Notes: a model not told the origin generated them from the letters alone. Positions 9,725 to 22,401 are shown, counted from the first letter of the stretch. The stretch: 64,000 nt of DNA from Deinandra increscens subsp. villosa (GCA_039602395.1 JBCNJP010000024.1:5859524-5923523), one strand, 5' to 3'. Numbers and translations are program-made.

Positions 9725-11601
9725 ATATTGTACCTCCGTGCACCTCCAGTGTCACGAGGCGGAGTTTGTCAAACTCCAGTAGATCTACCCAACATCCCAT
9801 CGCTTTACAATAAATGGCACAATTAAGTTGAGGAGTTTTTCAGTTAAAAGGAAATCCTTAGAAATCATGTGATATCATGTGGTTTAGACTTTAACCTACA
9901 CTAGCCATATTAAAACGGTTTACTTTGGGGTTCTTATGAATCCCGAAAACATTTTTCAGTTTCGTTTTAGAATTAGTTGTTTAAGTAATTCACAAGTGTT
10001 TCCCATAAAACACTTCAAGTTCATCAAGTAGGTGCATAGCACTCTAAGTTTTCAGTTTCATCAAGTAGTGCATAGCACTCATAAAGTTGTCAGCATTGTT
10101 TTTCATTAGGTTATTCAGTGTGTCCCAAACGGGCTCACAGTAAACGCGTTAGGGACACTCACCTTGGGTTGCACTGCTACACTTGTTAATAATCCAAGTA
10201 TTGCTTAACGAAGACCTATGAACACGTTTAGGTCTTAAGTATTAGTTTTGTGTCTAAACTCTACATAACGTCACTATGGCCCATAACATAGCACGTTGGA
10301 CTATAACACGACATACCGACACACGACACCGATGGTTGATCATAAACAAGGGTTCACATAAATCAGAAATCAAACATGTTTCATCATAGTATATTCATGT
10401 AAGTCGTAGCATAGCATTCAAGTAAGTAGCACAAGTTTGGGTTCAGGTCTGGTCACAGTTTCGCTAGCATAGATTCGATAGGCAGTTTCGCTGTATGCAC
10501 GGGCAGCACTTTCGCTAGGCAATACCCGATGACACAGTTTCGCTAGGCTAGTTTCGCTCGAAACTGTTGGCACAGTTTCGCTAGCCTAGTTTCGCCCGAA
10601 ACTGGTTTGAACTTTCGTTCAGGGAATTTCGCTCGGTAGTTTCGTTCGGACAGGTCTGGTTGGTTTACCCGGAGACACTACAGTTTCGCTACATAGTGTA
10701 GCTGGATGAAGATATACATAATTTCGCTACATAATTTCGCCCAGAGAACACACAGTGCCGCTGGTCGCGAAAAACTCACAAATCAGCCTAAAAATCAACC
10801 TAACAGCTTCCATACTTCATGTGATTCAATATTTAGAATGTATGATCATTTACCAACATAAAACAGTAAGCATTAACACCTTAAACATGGGTTTTCATCA
10901 TCAAATCACCAAAAACACATTTTAAACCTAAGATGACTAAAATGGCATAAATCTTCATTATGGATGGATTTCAAACGTAAAGTTACTGACTTTAGGATAG
11001 ATCTAGCATTCCTAAGCAACATATCAAGAGATCAGGTGATTCCATAGAGGTTTAAGCATGCTTTTTAAGAAAACACATAAAGAACACATAAAAATGGTTT
11101 TGGGAGACTCACGATTCGATCTAGGATCCGAATGGATGTTGTCTCGAGGCTGGGATCACGTCGGCTTGTGGTGATTCTTGGCTGACTAGAATTTCCAGGA
11201 GAGTGTGTGTGTGTTTTGAGTAAATGGTGCAAAAATGGGATCTTTAGGGTTTTATGTTAATATATAACAGGAGCTAGTTTCGCTGGTCAGTTTCGCTGGC
11301 CAAGCGAAACTGGCTCTGTTAGTTAGAGGGTTAGCTAACCGGGCGACACTATAGTTTCGCCCGGTAGTTTCGCTGGAAACCCAGAAGTGACCAGTTTACA
11401 TAATTAATCCAGTAAACACGTTGCACATAATTTCACATAGTGGCAATAAAATAAGTAAACACATATGGACGGGTTCGGTGATCAACCAAAGGTCGTGGAC
11501 GTATTCGGCCTAGTTAAGCATTAGTTACTAAGTTAACACTTATAACGTAACTAACGGAGATTGTCTAACGGAAGTAAACCTTGAAATTCTCGGATGTCAC
11601 A

Positions 11602-12095
11602 CAACGGAGGATTGATGATTGTTAGATGATGTTTCGTAACCGTCGGTATTGAAGTCGAATACTAAGCAGGAGGTCGACGGTTTTTCTTTTTATTTCTTTT
11701 GTTTCAAATCAAGTTTGGCCATTTGACACAAACAGTCCCTCCAGTTATTTAAATAGAAATAAGGTTTGAGAAATTACAAGATTGGTCCCTCTAAGTTTAA
11801 AATTTTTAACCGAAAATTAACCGACAAAAGTTTATTGAATACTCGTACCCGCAATGTCATTTAGTTTATAGAATGTATGATATATTATATCTAAATCAGT
11901 ACACCAAATATTAGGATTAAACTTATAAAATTTTATGTACTTGAATCATATAAAATCACGGAACACAAATCACATAGAATTATAAGATAGTTTACATGAA
12001 ATCATGCACCGATTTATATAAAATACGCCACATAAAATCATGGACGTTTTACGCAAAACAGCGTCACATACATTGAATAATATGTGCATATATAC

Positions 12096-12169
<74 letters not shown>

Positions 12170-12417
12170 CACATGAAATCATAAGTATAATTATCACATA
12201 AAATGACAAAGTGTTCGCAGAAATCATAGAGTATGATTTACATAAAATCATAAAATGCCAAGCGTCTAGACTCACGTGCATGCTCGTTTAGTGATGGTTA
12301 CACAAACCCTAGTTTATAAGGTCAATAAAAGTAAATCTCATAAATGTTCTCACAACATTTTTAATAGTTTAGGTTTAGGTTAAATCTAGAAAAAGCCTGA
12401 AAAGTCGGGTTGTCACA
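11602..12417 (-). mobile_element. Gypsy-type LTR fragment (minus), with microsatellite
   Basis: The minus strand starts TGTGACAACCCGACTTTTC at 12417, very close to the start of the solo LTR at 55726 (TGTGACAATCCGACTTTTC). It is truncated at 11602 by the Tekay-like LTR. It holds degenerate short repeats around CATAAAATCA (about 11945-12255). The 103-codon minus ORF across it is microsatellite translation and not a gene. Confidence 0.6.
12088..12166. repeat. Compound (TA)n-(CA)n-(TA)n microsatellite
   Basis: About 80 bases of pure dinucleotide repeats, TA then CA then TA. Confidence 0.97.
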
Positions 12418-13682
12418 TACTTGACATGTAACGTTAACTATTCTAGTTAACTAAGATAACGGAAGTTATTAATGCAGTTAAGCTGGAAATTACCAGTTGT
12501 TACAGTAGCGGTGTTAACAATGTTGTTCGACATTCGTTCATAAATACTAGAGTAGTAACACCAACATAGTTCGTTAGATTCATACGAAATTATGAAGTTG
12601 ACTAAGTGAATAAGACGAAAGAAACTAATGCATTTATGAAATAGGTCCATTGAATCAATGTATGATGAAGATCAATTCGAAGTTATCGTAACACCAGAGC
12701 CAAACATTTCAAGCACTTCTCAAAACCTTTACAGTTCATCAAAGCCCAATCGTCGTTGAAACTGTTTATTAGTGTTCAGAATCACTACACGATCTGGTTT
12801 AGGTTCCGTCTCCCAATATATCATTAGTGCTTATTTATAGGATGTACCGCAGCGTATCCACCACACTTTGATATATTGGAATCATACCATTCACCAGATC
12901 GTATGTAACTCACCACACAACAATTTTCCACGGACAATCACATCACAATTTAGCTATGGAACACACTTTTCATGTTTTTGACATGACTATGCAGTCGATC
13001 AGTGAGTAGAACTGAAGTTCCCAATATATTAGTAACTAGGTTGTAAGTATCTCTTAGCAGGGATTTTATTGGCTAAAGTCTAATACTTCTAATTCCATAT
13101 GCACTTAATGATAGTCGATAGCATCGCAGTCAGAGCTTGATTGAGCGCAGTCATGAGGTTAGGATCAAGTTCACATGACCCATCACCATTATCTTGACCT
13201 GAATTACGTGTAGAGAGACGGGGAGCATCTCAGCATAAAACATATCAGAAGTAACCCAAGCAAAATCGGATAAAACTTATAAGATTTAATCAGAGAAAAA
13301 TAGATAAAACTCGTCGGAATTAATCATATTAAATTAGATAAAACTTATCTGAATAAGTCAGAGCAAGCAAACAAAACTTATCTGCACTAATCGGAGCAAA
13401 ACGGATCATAAAATAAAGTAATCAAATATTAGAAAGAAAACCTAACCCAATGGCTACCCAATCCTCATGTGACATGTTTATTAGTCTAAGCTTTCTACAG
13501 AAAAACTTTGTCTTTTCTTTGTGTTTTGAACATGAGTAATCTTTGTAACTCTTCTTGGGAGGGTTGGACAACGTTTTCTTTTATTTCAAAATGTATTAGT
13601 ATATGGCATTTATGTCTATGTGTGTTTCTTTTTCCAAAATTTTAGTTGTTTTTTTTCAAAAAAAAGGTTTTCTACAGGAAAG
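12418..13682 (-). other. Non-coding interior of a minus-strand gypsy-type element
   Basis: No ORF of any interest. The right end is defined by a primer-binding site at 13683-13700. No polypurine tract is visible next to 12417, so pairing this interior with the LTR piece on the left is uncertain; it may be a deletion derivative or two joined fragments. Confidence 0.4.
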
Positions 13683-13700
13683 AACCTGGCTCTGATACCA
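13683..13700 (-). promoter_or_regulatory. Primer-binding site, tRNA-iMet type
   Basis: The minus strand reads TGGTATCAGAGCCAGGTT, adjacent to an LTR edge at 13705 (plus-strand TGTAACACCCC). Confidence 0.88.
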
Positions 13701-13704
13701 TAAT

Positions 13705-15318
13705 TGTAACACCCCAACCCGAACAGGGTTGACGTGTCACTCATACAGTAAACAAAGATAGCAGAAATCCAAAAATACTTAATTCAATGCTTAAAATCCA
13801 AAAATCCAAGTTTTAAACGAAACATTCCAAGTTCAAAGAAGGTAATAATTTAAAATAAATAAACTTTTCAATTCCTTCCAGTTCCTTGCCCTAATCAGTT
13901 TTGCTCTCTTTTAATCTCTTTTCCCCAATACCCAGAAGTACCTGTTAAAACAAATAAAGAAAACACAAGAAAAAGAAAATGGCTAAGCCAAAAATTGCTT
14001 AGTAACGATAGAACAACAGCAGTACAATGTAACAATGGTGAGAAAACAAACATACGACTCAGAAGAAATAAATGAGACGTATCAATAAGGAAATACTCAT
14101 TTGAGCCAGTAAGAGTAACAATAACAATATATACATTGGCTGCAGCCCTAATGTACCAATAATGTGATATGGGAGTGTGTGCATAGACACCTAACCAATT
14201 CACCAATAACAGTAATTTTCCTAAGATCGATCCATACACCTCTAAATAACTAACTAGTTTAGCAATTTAGCACGTCATTAACTACGTTGAGACGTCGTGG
14301 CTAATCGCTCCGCTATAGATAGAGCACGTCAAAAGGTGCCATAGTGTACCCCCTATGGTCCCCACATGTGGATGTGCTCGGGTATTGAGGAAAAATAAAA
14401 CGGTCACATATGCAAGTAAATATTAAAGTCTCTGTAACCTTAACTCTAAGGTTTGTAACTATATCCAAATATAGGGGGAACATGCGATAATAAGTACAAA
14501 GGAATCTATCATATCGCATGTAAATAATTTCAATAAAATAGTACGGTGCAATTTAGCACTAATTAGTGAAACTGTATGACACTAATCAATGGAACAGTTC
14601 GATAAGGGAAATACGATAATGACACTTTGAAGCAATAAAATACGAACTCAAACGAAAAATAATAAGCTACGAGGGAAAGGTCGAGAAAACCACACCTTAG
14701 CTTATAAGAACAATAAATTCAAGGGTAATGCTATGCCAGTCTCAAATACCACGAGGACCTACGTTTAATTTTTATTTAAACCTTAGTTCATTTGCATAGC
14801 ATTGCATTGTTAAATTATTAATACGATTTTGTAGCCCTTAAAAAAAATGTTTCAGTCTTATATGTACCATTTAAATAAAAGAAAAACCAGATGTTTTTTA
14901 TGGTGCATATGATAAATACATTCCAGTTTAACAAAATCATAAAGTTTAAACTAGATATTTATCAAATTATGACATGAATATAGGTGATTTCTTTTAAATA
15001 GATGAACCTTAATGAAAACTAATTTAGAACTTTTGGATCATATTTGATAAAAGTTAGATAACCCATCATAATCTCTTTAAATGAATTAGTTATTAATTAT
15101 ACTGATATAAAAAGATTAATCAACTGAAAGAAAATCGTAGTTATTTACGGAAGAGTTATGAATCAATTTAAATTTCTTTTATTATTATTATTATTTTTAA
15201 AACCATCATTTTCTCCATTTGTAACCTAAGGGTTCTATTCACGTGACTTTGAAAAAGCATATAACGGATCGATTCTATGGTAGATAAATTTGAGACGGAA
15301 GTTTTATCATATATCGTG
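13705..15318 (-). mobile_element. Gypsy-type LTR (minus), partial
   Basis: Begins on the plus strand with TGTAACACCCCAACCC next to the primer site, so it is the 3' edge of a minus-strand 5' LTR. It is AT-rich, and the two minus ORFs (114 and 68 codons) show no family features. The far LTR end is not seen because copia LTR J begins near 15319. The right boundary is approximate. Confidence 0.6.
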
Positions 15319-15776
15319 TTGAATGATTACATAAACCGAAGGAGTATACAACGATTAAGGTCCGGGAAAGGTTGGACAGAACATCCCCTCTCAACACATT
15401 GATCTGGACAGACTTTGGACAAAAACTTACAACGAATTACAAAGACGAAACTATTTATACTCGTGTAATTCTGTCCGAACTGGGTTCCATCTGAACCCTA
15501 TCCGAACTCATCCAAACTCAGGTTCGGACCAACTTCGGACGTACACAAACTCCAGTTCGGCTGGAGTTCGGATCCCAGTTCATGTTCTAGTCAACTCAGT
15601 CTATTTTGACAATTCGAACAGTAACTGCCACACAAGGTTCATGTATCAACAAATTCCCCCTTGGACGGTACTGTCGAATCCAGACATTGATCTTCAACTT
15701 TCAGCAATCTTCAGTTAGCTTGCTGCAGACGTCTCTATCTTTAGCCAACTCCCCTTGACTGAAACTTTCAGGTATG
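15319..15776 (-). mobile_element. Element J: 3' end of a minus-strand copia-type element (LTR, PPT, short interior)
   Basis: The minus strand reads polypurine tract AAGGGGGAATT (15662-15652) then LTR start TGTTGATACATG (15651). The LTR holds a TATA-like TATAAATAG (about 15448-15457, minus) and several CCGAACT/AGTTCGG motifs, as in elements C and D. The LTR left boundary (about 15319) and the internal break (about 15776) are estimates. Confidence 0.65.
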
Positions 15777-16889
15777 CAAAACTTAAATCTATTAATTAAT
15801 CTACTAATGGGCTTAAGGCCCAAAGACCCCATTTTTTCGTAACCTAACATCACAATGGTTAAACTTGAACGTAATTGGAAAACATATAAGTTTGGACCCC
15901 TTATTACTAAGATAACCAAAACACATCCTCCAATGTTCTTAAAAACGAACTAGAATCTTAATCGAACATGAAAACAGAAACTATGGGTTATATACCCGAA
16001 ACCTATAATTTATTTGGTCTAGTCATTACTTTAAGTGCAAGGTGTTGGAAGTCAAAGAAACATAAACTATTTTGGAAACGCAAACGCTTAGGTGAGTCAT
16101 GTTGCTTTTTCTCATTTTCTAATTTTGGGTTGATACATAGCTCCTTATTTCCTTTACTTATTTATCATACATAAACTTGTTTGAATACTTTATTTGATAC
16201 ATTATTTGGATGCTCGATTCATGAAACGATTACTACGGACTAGTGATATTTACACCGGCTAGTCACGCATGTACACAATCTTAGTTTCTTGGTATAGAAA
16301 CCGCGGGTAAAATGGGTAGCGATATTTTAGAATAATGCCCCCACGTCCTTGTGCCCAATAACGGGACTCCATTACAAGAGACGGAATTTTGGCCTTTGGC
16401 ACATTGAGGCCCCATGGTTAGGTCCTGTAGGTCTGAAAACAACAACCGTACACGATATTCTATCAATCACGAGTGTGGAATCCAAGTGATTGATTGATTC
16501 AAGATAAGAGATGAGGAGAATACTAGAAAACGATTAATATAAATGATAAAAAACCTGATCTTTGCACACAAGACGAACTTGTCGGGTACAAGAAAAGAAA
16601 TCGTAAACTCTGTCTCTCGGGTTTACGATCGTGAACACTGTGTGGCTCTCTTAGAATCGTAAACAGCAACTAGAATGAGCCACCCCAAATGATGAACTCA
16701 TGGGGTATATATAGTCCCCCATTGGGTTTACTATTGGGCCCATTCTTAATCATAAACCCAATAGTAAACCCAAGCCCAACCATAAACTAGCCTAAATACG
16801 ATAACCAAACTAGCCTATGATTCTAATGAAACCCTCTAAGCCTAACCCAAACAATTTAATATTACAAGCCTCATAATCTAGCCTCAACA

Positions 16890-18916
16890 ATCTTCCCCTA
16901 GGCTTGTGATATTAAATGTCTTCAATCTTTGAAATTCTTCTTCTTGACTGGCTGGCATAGATGTTGATGAAGATTCTTTCCGCAGAAATCTTCAATGGGT
17001 TTCATGACGGGCACTTGGTACTTCCTCTTGATCAACATCAGCTTGAACTTCTTGAAATTGAACAAGCAATGAAATCGAGGACTCTCATTGACTTGCTTTT
17101 CTTGAAAGAACTAGTTCTTGCTGAATCCTCGGTAACTGTCTTGAATCTCCAAAAATTAGAGGGTAAAGTTTTTGAAAACCCCCAACTTTGGAGAACTTGA
17201 TTGTTGATCTTGGATCTTCATGATCTCTAACTGCTCTCTGCATCATTTTCTTCATCAAAGATCGACTTGAGATCTTCAGCTTCCCCTAAACTTGTGAGCA
17301 TTTTCTTTGAAAAACTTTTGAAGCTTTTGGAAACTTGTAAAGACACCAACAACTTCCCCTGAATAGTTGCTTTTCCAGATGGAAGTCTTGTCCGGCTGGT
17401 TCTTTAGCTTTGAGCAGCAGTAGCATCAGCAGCATCTTTTTATCATCAACCTGTCTGTTACAGATTTGAAAAAAAAAAATATACTCCACCAGACATTTGA
17501 TGACTGGTCTTTGGGTTAGAAGGTAATTATCATCTATTCAGTTGATTCAAATTAACATTATTTTAACCAAAAACCCTAATATAGATTACAGGTTTTCTAT
17601 AAAACTTCCCCTGAACCCAAAGACCTCTAAAGACTTCCCCTTAGCTGATAACATCCCCTCAGCTAAGGACTTCCCCTGAGATAATACATATTATCTTCGA
17701 GTTCCCTTCAAATACTATGTATTATGGAAGTCTTTTCGGATAATACTTATTATCCTCCCTCCTTCCCCTAAAAATTTGTCAAGATCTGACGGAGGAAGTC
17801 TTTTCCATTAGATAATAAGTATCATCCTCGAGTTCCCTTCGGATAATACTTATTATCCCATACTCCTTCCCCTAAAAATTTGTCAAGATCTGACGGAGGA
17901 AGTCTTTTCCATTAGATAATAAGTATCACCCTCGAGTTCCCTTCGGATAATACTTATTATCCCATACTCCTTCCCCTAAAAATTTGGCAAGATCTGCCGG
18001 GGGCATATTGTCATGCATTAAAACCCATGAAAAACACATTTTGACTTCTCAAATCAACCTGGCCAAGACGAAAACACACTAAAAAGAACTTAACGACTCA
18101 CACACAAAAGATAAAAATAAACAAATACTTACCAAACCAAACATGAGAAAGTTTACAAGGGATCAAACCGTATGAATCTGACTGAGGAACTCTTCTCAGC
18201 TTCAGTTACTCAACTAGTCCAGGTGATTACCGGTATGTTTGTCCGCTTTAAACTCAAGCCCGTTTAATCCCAACCGAATGTGTCATGCTTAATATAGTAC
18301 AATATTACCGTCATGTTTAATTGTCCCCACACCCAAGCGTACACAGCAAAACCTACCCAACCTCAGAGTTTATTGAGGATTTACAAACCCCCAACTTGAG
18401 GAACCATGCACCACGGCTATGACTACCACTTATTTTCATTAACCATCAGTTGGTGATCAGGTCGGCCGCTAAGCACGCAAAGAAGACCAACTGAGTGATT
18501 ATTTTTCATTTTCTTTTCTTTTCCATTTTTTTTTCATTTCTTTTTCTTTTCTTTTTATTATGTGGTGTAGTCATGACAGCAGAGACATGGCGTGTGAGAG
18601 AGTGAATACTAGGTAATTACCACTCTCAACCCATTTTTGCTGGGACTCGGTCTTTTAAACCATGCAACCTGGGATGGGAAACTAAAACATATATATCTTT
18701 TAAGTTCATTACACTTACATTGGAGGTCATAAGTTTAGGTCGAGCCTACCGAGCATATCACCGTGGAGCTTGCCTTTCACTTCCGCCTTACGTGTGTCAG
18801 CCATCTCCAACCCGGACATTCATTTTACTTCCCCTAAACTTCTCAAAAACAAGACACAAACAATTAAAAATTGAAAAGCACACTATTTTTAAAACAATTT
18901 TTGTTTTAGTCACCTT
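16890..18916 (-). other. Element K 3' noncoding region
   Basis: No credible ORF. It contains many CTTCCCCT/AGGGGAAG purine-pyrimidine blocks, a hairpin with arms TTAGCTGA 17641-17648 and TCAGCTAA 17659-17666, the tandem hairpin array (listed separately), and T-rich strings at about 18500-18560. Downstream in element sense is the LTR. Confidence 0.7.
17681..17985 (-). repeat. Tandem hairpin repeat array of element K (104-bp period)
   Basis: Three hairpins share a loop motif (GAAGGGAACTCGA on the minus strand). Arms: ATAATACATA 17681-17690 with TATGTATTAT 17716-17725; GATAATAAGTAT 17811-17822 with ATACTTATTATC 17846-17857; the same pair at 17915-17926 and 17950-17961. The last two belong to an almost exact 104-bp tandem repeat; the first has different but complementary arms. 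Confidence 0.85.
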
Positions 18917-20424
18917 TTAAGTTGTGACTTTAGGTATTTCAACCTTCTGCATTTTAGAATCATTTTTTAAAACAGTTCTAGTTACCTTGGGTTTTTCAAG
19001 CTTTGGTTGTTTTGAAACTGGTTTCTTCACCTGTTTTTGGAAATTTTTGTAACTTGGAAAGCTGTTGTTTTGATTTATAGATTTTCTTTCAGCTTTGGCA
19101 GCACCCCAATGTTGATCAGAGGGTTTAACCTTAGGAGTAACAGTCTTCATTGCCTTAGGTTTCTGCACCATCATCGGCTTAGACTTCACAGACTCCTGAG
19201 ATGAAACTCTTTGAGTTTTCGGATAATAGGGTTCATAAGGGCGATAAAGACAGTTTCTAGCAATATGACCAGCGATTCCACAATTAAAACAAGTCTGCTT
19301 CTTTAGATAGAAGTCAGACGTGTACCCATTTGTCTTCGGTGGCTGATATGGAGCTGGTTTGCCTTGTGTATGCTTCTTTGGTTTGACTACAGCTTCAGAT
19401 TTGACTTTCTGCTGGTTTGTCGAAGCCTGTGTCGAACCTGTCTTTACTGTCTTTGTGCTTCCTTGATTCTTTGACGTTGAAGCACCATTCTTGCAATTAC
19501 AACAGCAACTGCATGATCCAACTGAGGTTCTTGGTCAAACATTGATCCAGATGTCATAAAGATCTTCCCCTCAGGCCGTGTCGTCAAGATCACCTTTTCC
19601 CTTTTGACTTCGTCAATTACTTTGAAGCATGGGGTTTCAGTTTTAGGGTATGGTTTCAACTCTATCCCAGCATCATCAGGCTTAGAGTTATGACACCTGT
19701 CATATTTCTGACACTTAGCATCATTGTCTGATATATCCTTTACTCTCCCTTCACCATAAGTCATGTTTGCTTCATTATCAATTTATTCTTGAGTCAATGG
19801 TGTAGTTCCAACCAAGACACTATCAATAGGAGGAGCAGCTTCTTTATAATCAGACTTGGTCCGTTCAACCTGTTCTTCACTAAGAAGTATTCCTATAATG
19901 TCTCTGGGAACTGGTGGAGGAATAATGTTGTTTGCAGACAGAGACTTATCAGACTTTTCTAACCCAAACCCAGTTTTATCTTTCCCAACTTGACCAGTTA
20001 CAATAGCATGTGACAATTCCTTTCCAGCATCGAGCATTCGCTGATTTCTTTCCTGATTGCAATCATACTTGACCTGTAGCTCATCATATTTTTGCTGCAG
20101 TTCATTTAATTTCTGTGTCAGCTTAGATATCTCAATCCTAGCCCGATCATGTAAAATAGCCTTCTCTGTTGCTAGCTTTTGATATATCTCAATGTCTAGT
20201 TTTTGAGCTTTTACTTTCTTTTCACTCTTTTCCCATCTACCCCGGAATGAGCTCCTTTCGCATTTTATTTCAAACAGTTCTATCTCATAATTTTTTAAAA
20301 TTTGCCTAAGTCCAGGAATTAAACGTGCACAAGTAGGATTGGGGCATATCTTAGTTTCATCAACTTCAGCTGCGAAAGCATCCTTGTTCTCAACCAAATT
20401 CTTTTCTTCAACCTCTGAACTCAT
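18917..20424 (-). pseudogene. Element K gag-like gene without capsid domain (one stop, one frameshift)
   Basis: Reads from ATG 20424 (MSSEVEEKN). Residues ~40-140 are a Lys/Glu/Gln-rich coiled coil (KLTQKLNELQQKYDELQ). A TAA at 19785-19783 interrupts the frame, which continues to a stop at 19444. Near 19500 the coding frame shifts; the shifted frame carries a CX2CX4HX4C knuckle (CFNCGIAGHIARNC, about 19300-19259) and a Lys/Pro-rich tail ending at 18917. The UBN2-type N-terminal domain of elements A, C and D is absent. The product would be an RNA-binding coiled-coil protein, if made. Since the LTRs are almost identical, the breaks may predate transposition. Confidence 0.75.
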
Positions 20425-21153
20425 TTTCTTTCTTTAGATATGCAGCCTTTGAAAATTTTGAAAAATCTGCAAAAACGGCAAAAACACTATTTAAAGAATA
20501 GTGTCAAAAACTTAAAACTGAAAAACGGAGGCCTTCGGAGTGGAATTTGGGGGTCGAAACGAGCTCCCGTGGGGCTTGTTGTCACGAATGTCGTGTTAAA
20601 ATTTGAGCTTCTAACTCCAAACGAGTCAAAAGTTCCGTTTGTTTCCGTGAAAGTGTGAAATAGTGACTTTTTGCCACAAAACCTGTTTCCGATCGTAAAC
20701 ACTGTTCCCGATCGTAATCACGATTTCGATTGAAAAAAAATCGTAAGCTCGATTCCGATTAAGATGAGTCGTAAACACGTTTCCGATTAGAATTATCGTA
20801 AACCCTGATTCCGGTTGGAAAAATCGTAAACACGATTCCGGTTGGAAATGTCGTAAACACTCAAAGTTTGCGTCTTGAACTCGTAAACACGAATTTCCGG
20901 ATCGTAATCAGTTAAAAATCGAAGCTTTAAGTCGTAAACTTGTTTCCGATGATGATCTTCAAGAACACCAATCGTAAACACCGAAATCCACCCAGAAACT
21001 GATCGTAAACACCAAGAACAGCAGCAGATCTGATCGTAAACGTGAAGAACAACCCAGAATTTCGATCGTAAACCTGAAAAACTCAAGAAAACTCGCAAAA
21101 ACTATTAGATCTTTATGAATCAATATAGTGAGAACCACGAAACTCTCGTTTCT
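20425..21153 (-). repeat. Element K leader with about 14 copies of a TCGTAAAC motif
   Basis: Between 20693 and 21076 the motif TCGTAAACAC, often followed by GATTCCGATT, recurs about 14 times (plus-strand reading). The K LTR also holds TCGTAAAC copies (16604-16668 and the matching right LTR), downstream of the TATA on the minus strand. Short ORFs here are repeat artefacts. Confidence 0.8.
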
Positions 21154-21167
21154 TGGCTCTGATACCA
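21154..21167 (-). promoter_or_regulatory. Primer-binding site of element K
   Basis: The minus strand reads TGGTATCAGAGCCA, two bases from the LTR edge at 21170. Confidence 0.9.
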
Positions 21168-22261
21168 ATTGTAGGTCCGAAAACAACAACCGTACACGAT
21201 ATTCTATCAATCACGAGTGTGGAATCCAAGTGATTGATTGATTCAAGATAAGAGATGAGGAGAATACTAGAAAACGATTAATATAAATGATAAAAAACCT
21301 GATCTTTGCACACAAGACGAACTTGTCGGGTACAAGAAAAGAAATCGTAAACTCTGTCTCTCGGGTTTACGATCGTGAACACTGTGTGGCTCTCTTAGAA
21401 TCGTAAACAGCAACTAGAATGAGCCACCCCAAATGATGAACTCATGGGGTATATATAGTCCCCCATTGGGTTTACTATTGGGCCCATTCTTAATCATAAA
21501 CCCAATAGTAAACCCAAGCCCAACCATAAACTAGCCTAAATACGATAACCAAACTAGCCTATGATTCTAATGAAACCCTCTAAGCCTAACCCAAACAATT
21601 TAATATTACAAGCCTCATAATCTAGCCTCAACAGGTCCACTATTTATATTTATTTTTGGGAACACTCTATTGGCGAGTTGTGGTGCGCAAAACAATCGGG
21701 AATGGACCATGATGGGTAGAGGATGATTGATTGTGGAACTTATACTAATATTTGATTCCATAGCATCCCATGGTTAACGAGCCATCACAATGATAAAACA
21801 CATTTTTGGTAAATGTACGATAAAAGTCATTTTTGGCAAACACAACGGTAAACACATTTTTAGCATACGCTATGACAAAACCATTTTTGCTAAAACTCGA
21901 CGATAAATACGTTTTTTACAAACACTACGACAAACATTTTTTATACCCAACAATTGTTTCTATCTAAACTCATGAACTCACTCGACTTTTTATCTGACAC
22001 AAAAATCTTTTAGAGCATGTATTAGGTACCTAGCTATTTGGAAGACTTGGATTAGAACAACAAAAGTAAATTGGCTTGCACACGCATGAAGAAACCTTAG
22101 AAGACCTGTAGCTTCCGCCTTAGTTTCACTCTTTATTTAGAAATGTTGTATTTTCATTTCCTAGTTGTATTTTAAACCTTTAAAATTTAATAGAAGTATT
22201 CATTTTTGCTTGTTAAACGGATACGATCCTTGACATCTCGGCCTCCCCAGGGCTGGGGTGT

Positions 22262-22401
22262 GATAGAGAAGGCCGCTGCTGCAAGGAGGATTAATGAGGA
22301 TTACTAGATGTATATCTATTCACAGCGTATGACAGTTGAAGATGATCAAGCCCCCAAATAGGAGATTGTTAGGTTTATGGAGGCTTAATTGGGCTCGGGC
22401 T
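22262..22401 (+). mobile_element. Fragment of a copia-type 3' end
   Basis: Contains AAATAGGAGATTGTTAGG near 22358-22375, which looks like a polypurine tract joined to an LTR start (TGTTAGG). It is cut by the gypsy LTR beginning at 22402. Very short, no coding content. Confidence 0.4.

Larger units (their letters stand above)
2678..11601 (-). mobile_element. 5' LTR of the Tekay-like gypsy element (about 2.56 kb), split by element A
   Basis: On the plus strand it runs TGTCACACCC...ATGTCACA, so the minus-strand LTR begins TGTGACATCC and ends GGGTGTGACA. Its two halves, 2678-3363 and 9730-11601, match the uninterrupted solo copy at 25288-27741 across the break. The right half carries many copies of TTTCGCT/TTTCGCC (about 10460-10760 and 11276-11370), and a minus-strand TATA-like TTATATATTAA near 11257-11267. 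Plus-strand ORFs of 60-70 codons inside it are non-coding shadows. The left LTR lies outside the window. Confidence 0.9.
16426..21633 (-). mobile_element. Element K: young gag-only LTR retrotransposon (5208 bp)
   Basis: LTRs 16426-16889 and 21170-21633 are both 464 bp; I see one difference (T versus C at LTR position 9). Target duplication GGTCC at 16421-16425 and 21634-21638. On the minus strand: primer site 21167-21154 (TGGTATCAGAGCCA), repeat-rich leader, broken gag-like frame 20424-18917, long 3' noncoding region with hairpin repeats, purine tract AGGGGAAGAT 16899-16890, then 3' LTR. TATATATA at 16706-16713 is the likely promoter. No pol motif. It cannot move alone, yet its LTRs show it moved recently. 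Confidence 0.95.
15777..22261 (+). mobile_element. Gypsy-type LTR L, split by element K
   Basis: Halves 15777-16425 and 21639-22261. It shares blocks with LTR N at 43956-47261 in opposite orientation: a CTTGGTATAGAAACCGCGGG-like block with GGGTAAAATGGG near 16281-16315, and GGATACGATCcTTGaCATCTCGGCCTCCC near its right end (lower case marks differences). No coding sequence outside K. The left edge against J is approximate. Confidence 0.65.

Noticed and set aside
11970..12281. 103-codon minus ORF with Tyr/Ile and Cys/Val runs
   Set aside because: Microsatellite translation.
17755..17985. 104-bp tandem repeats as a CRISPR array
   Set aside because: Direct tandem copies with no unique spacers, inside a plant LTR element.
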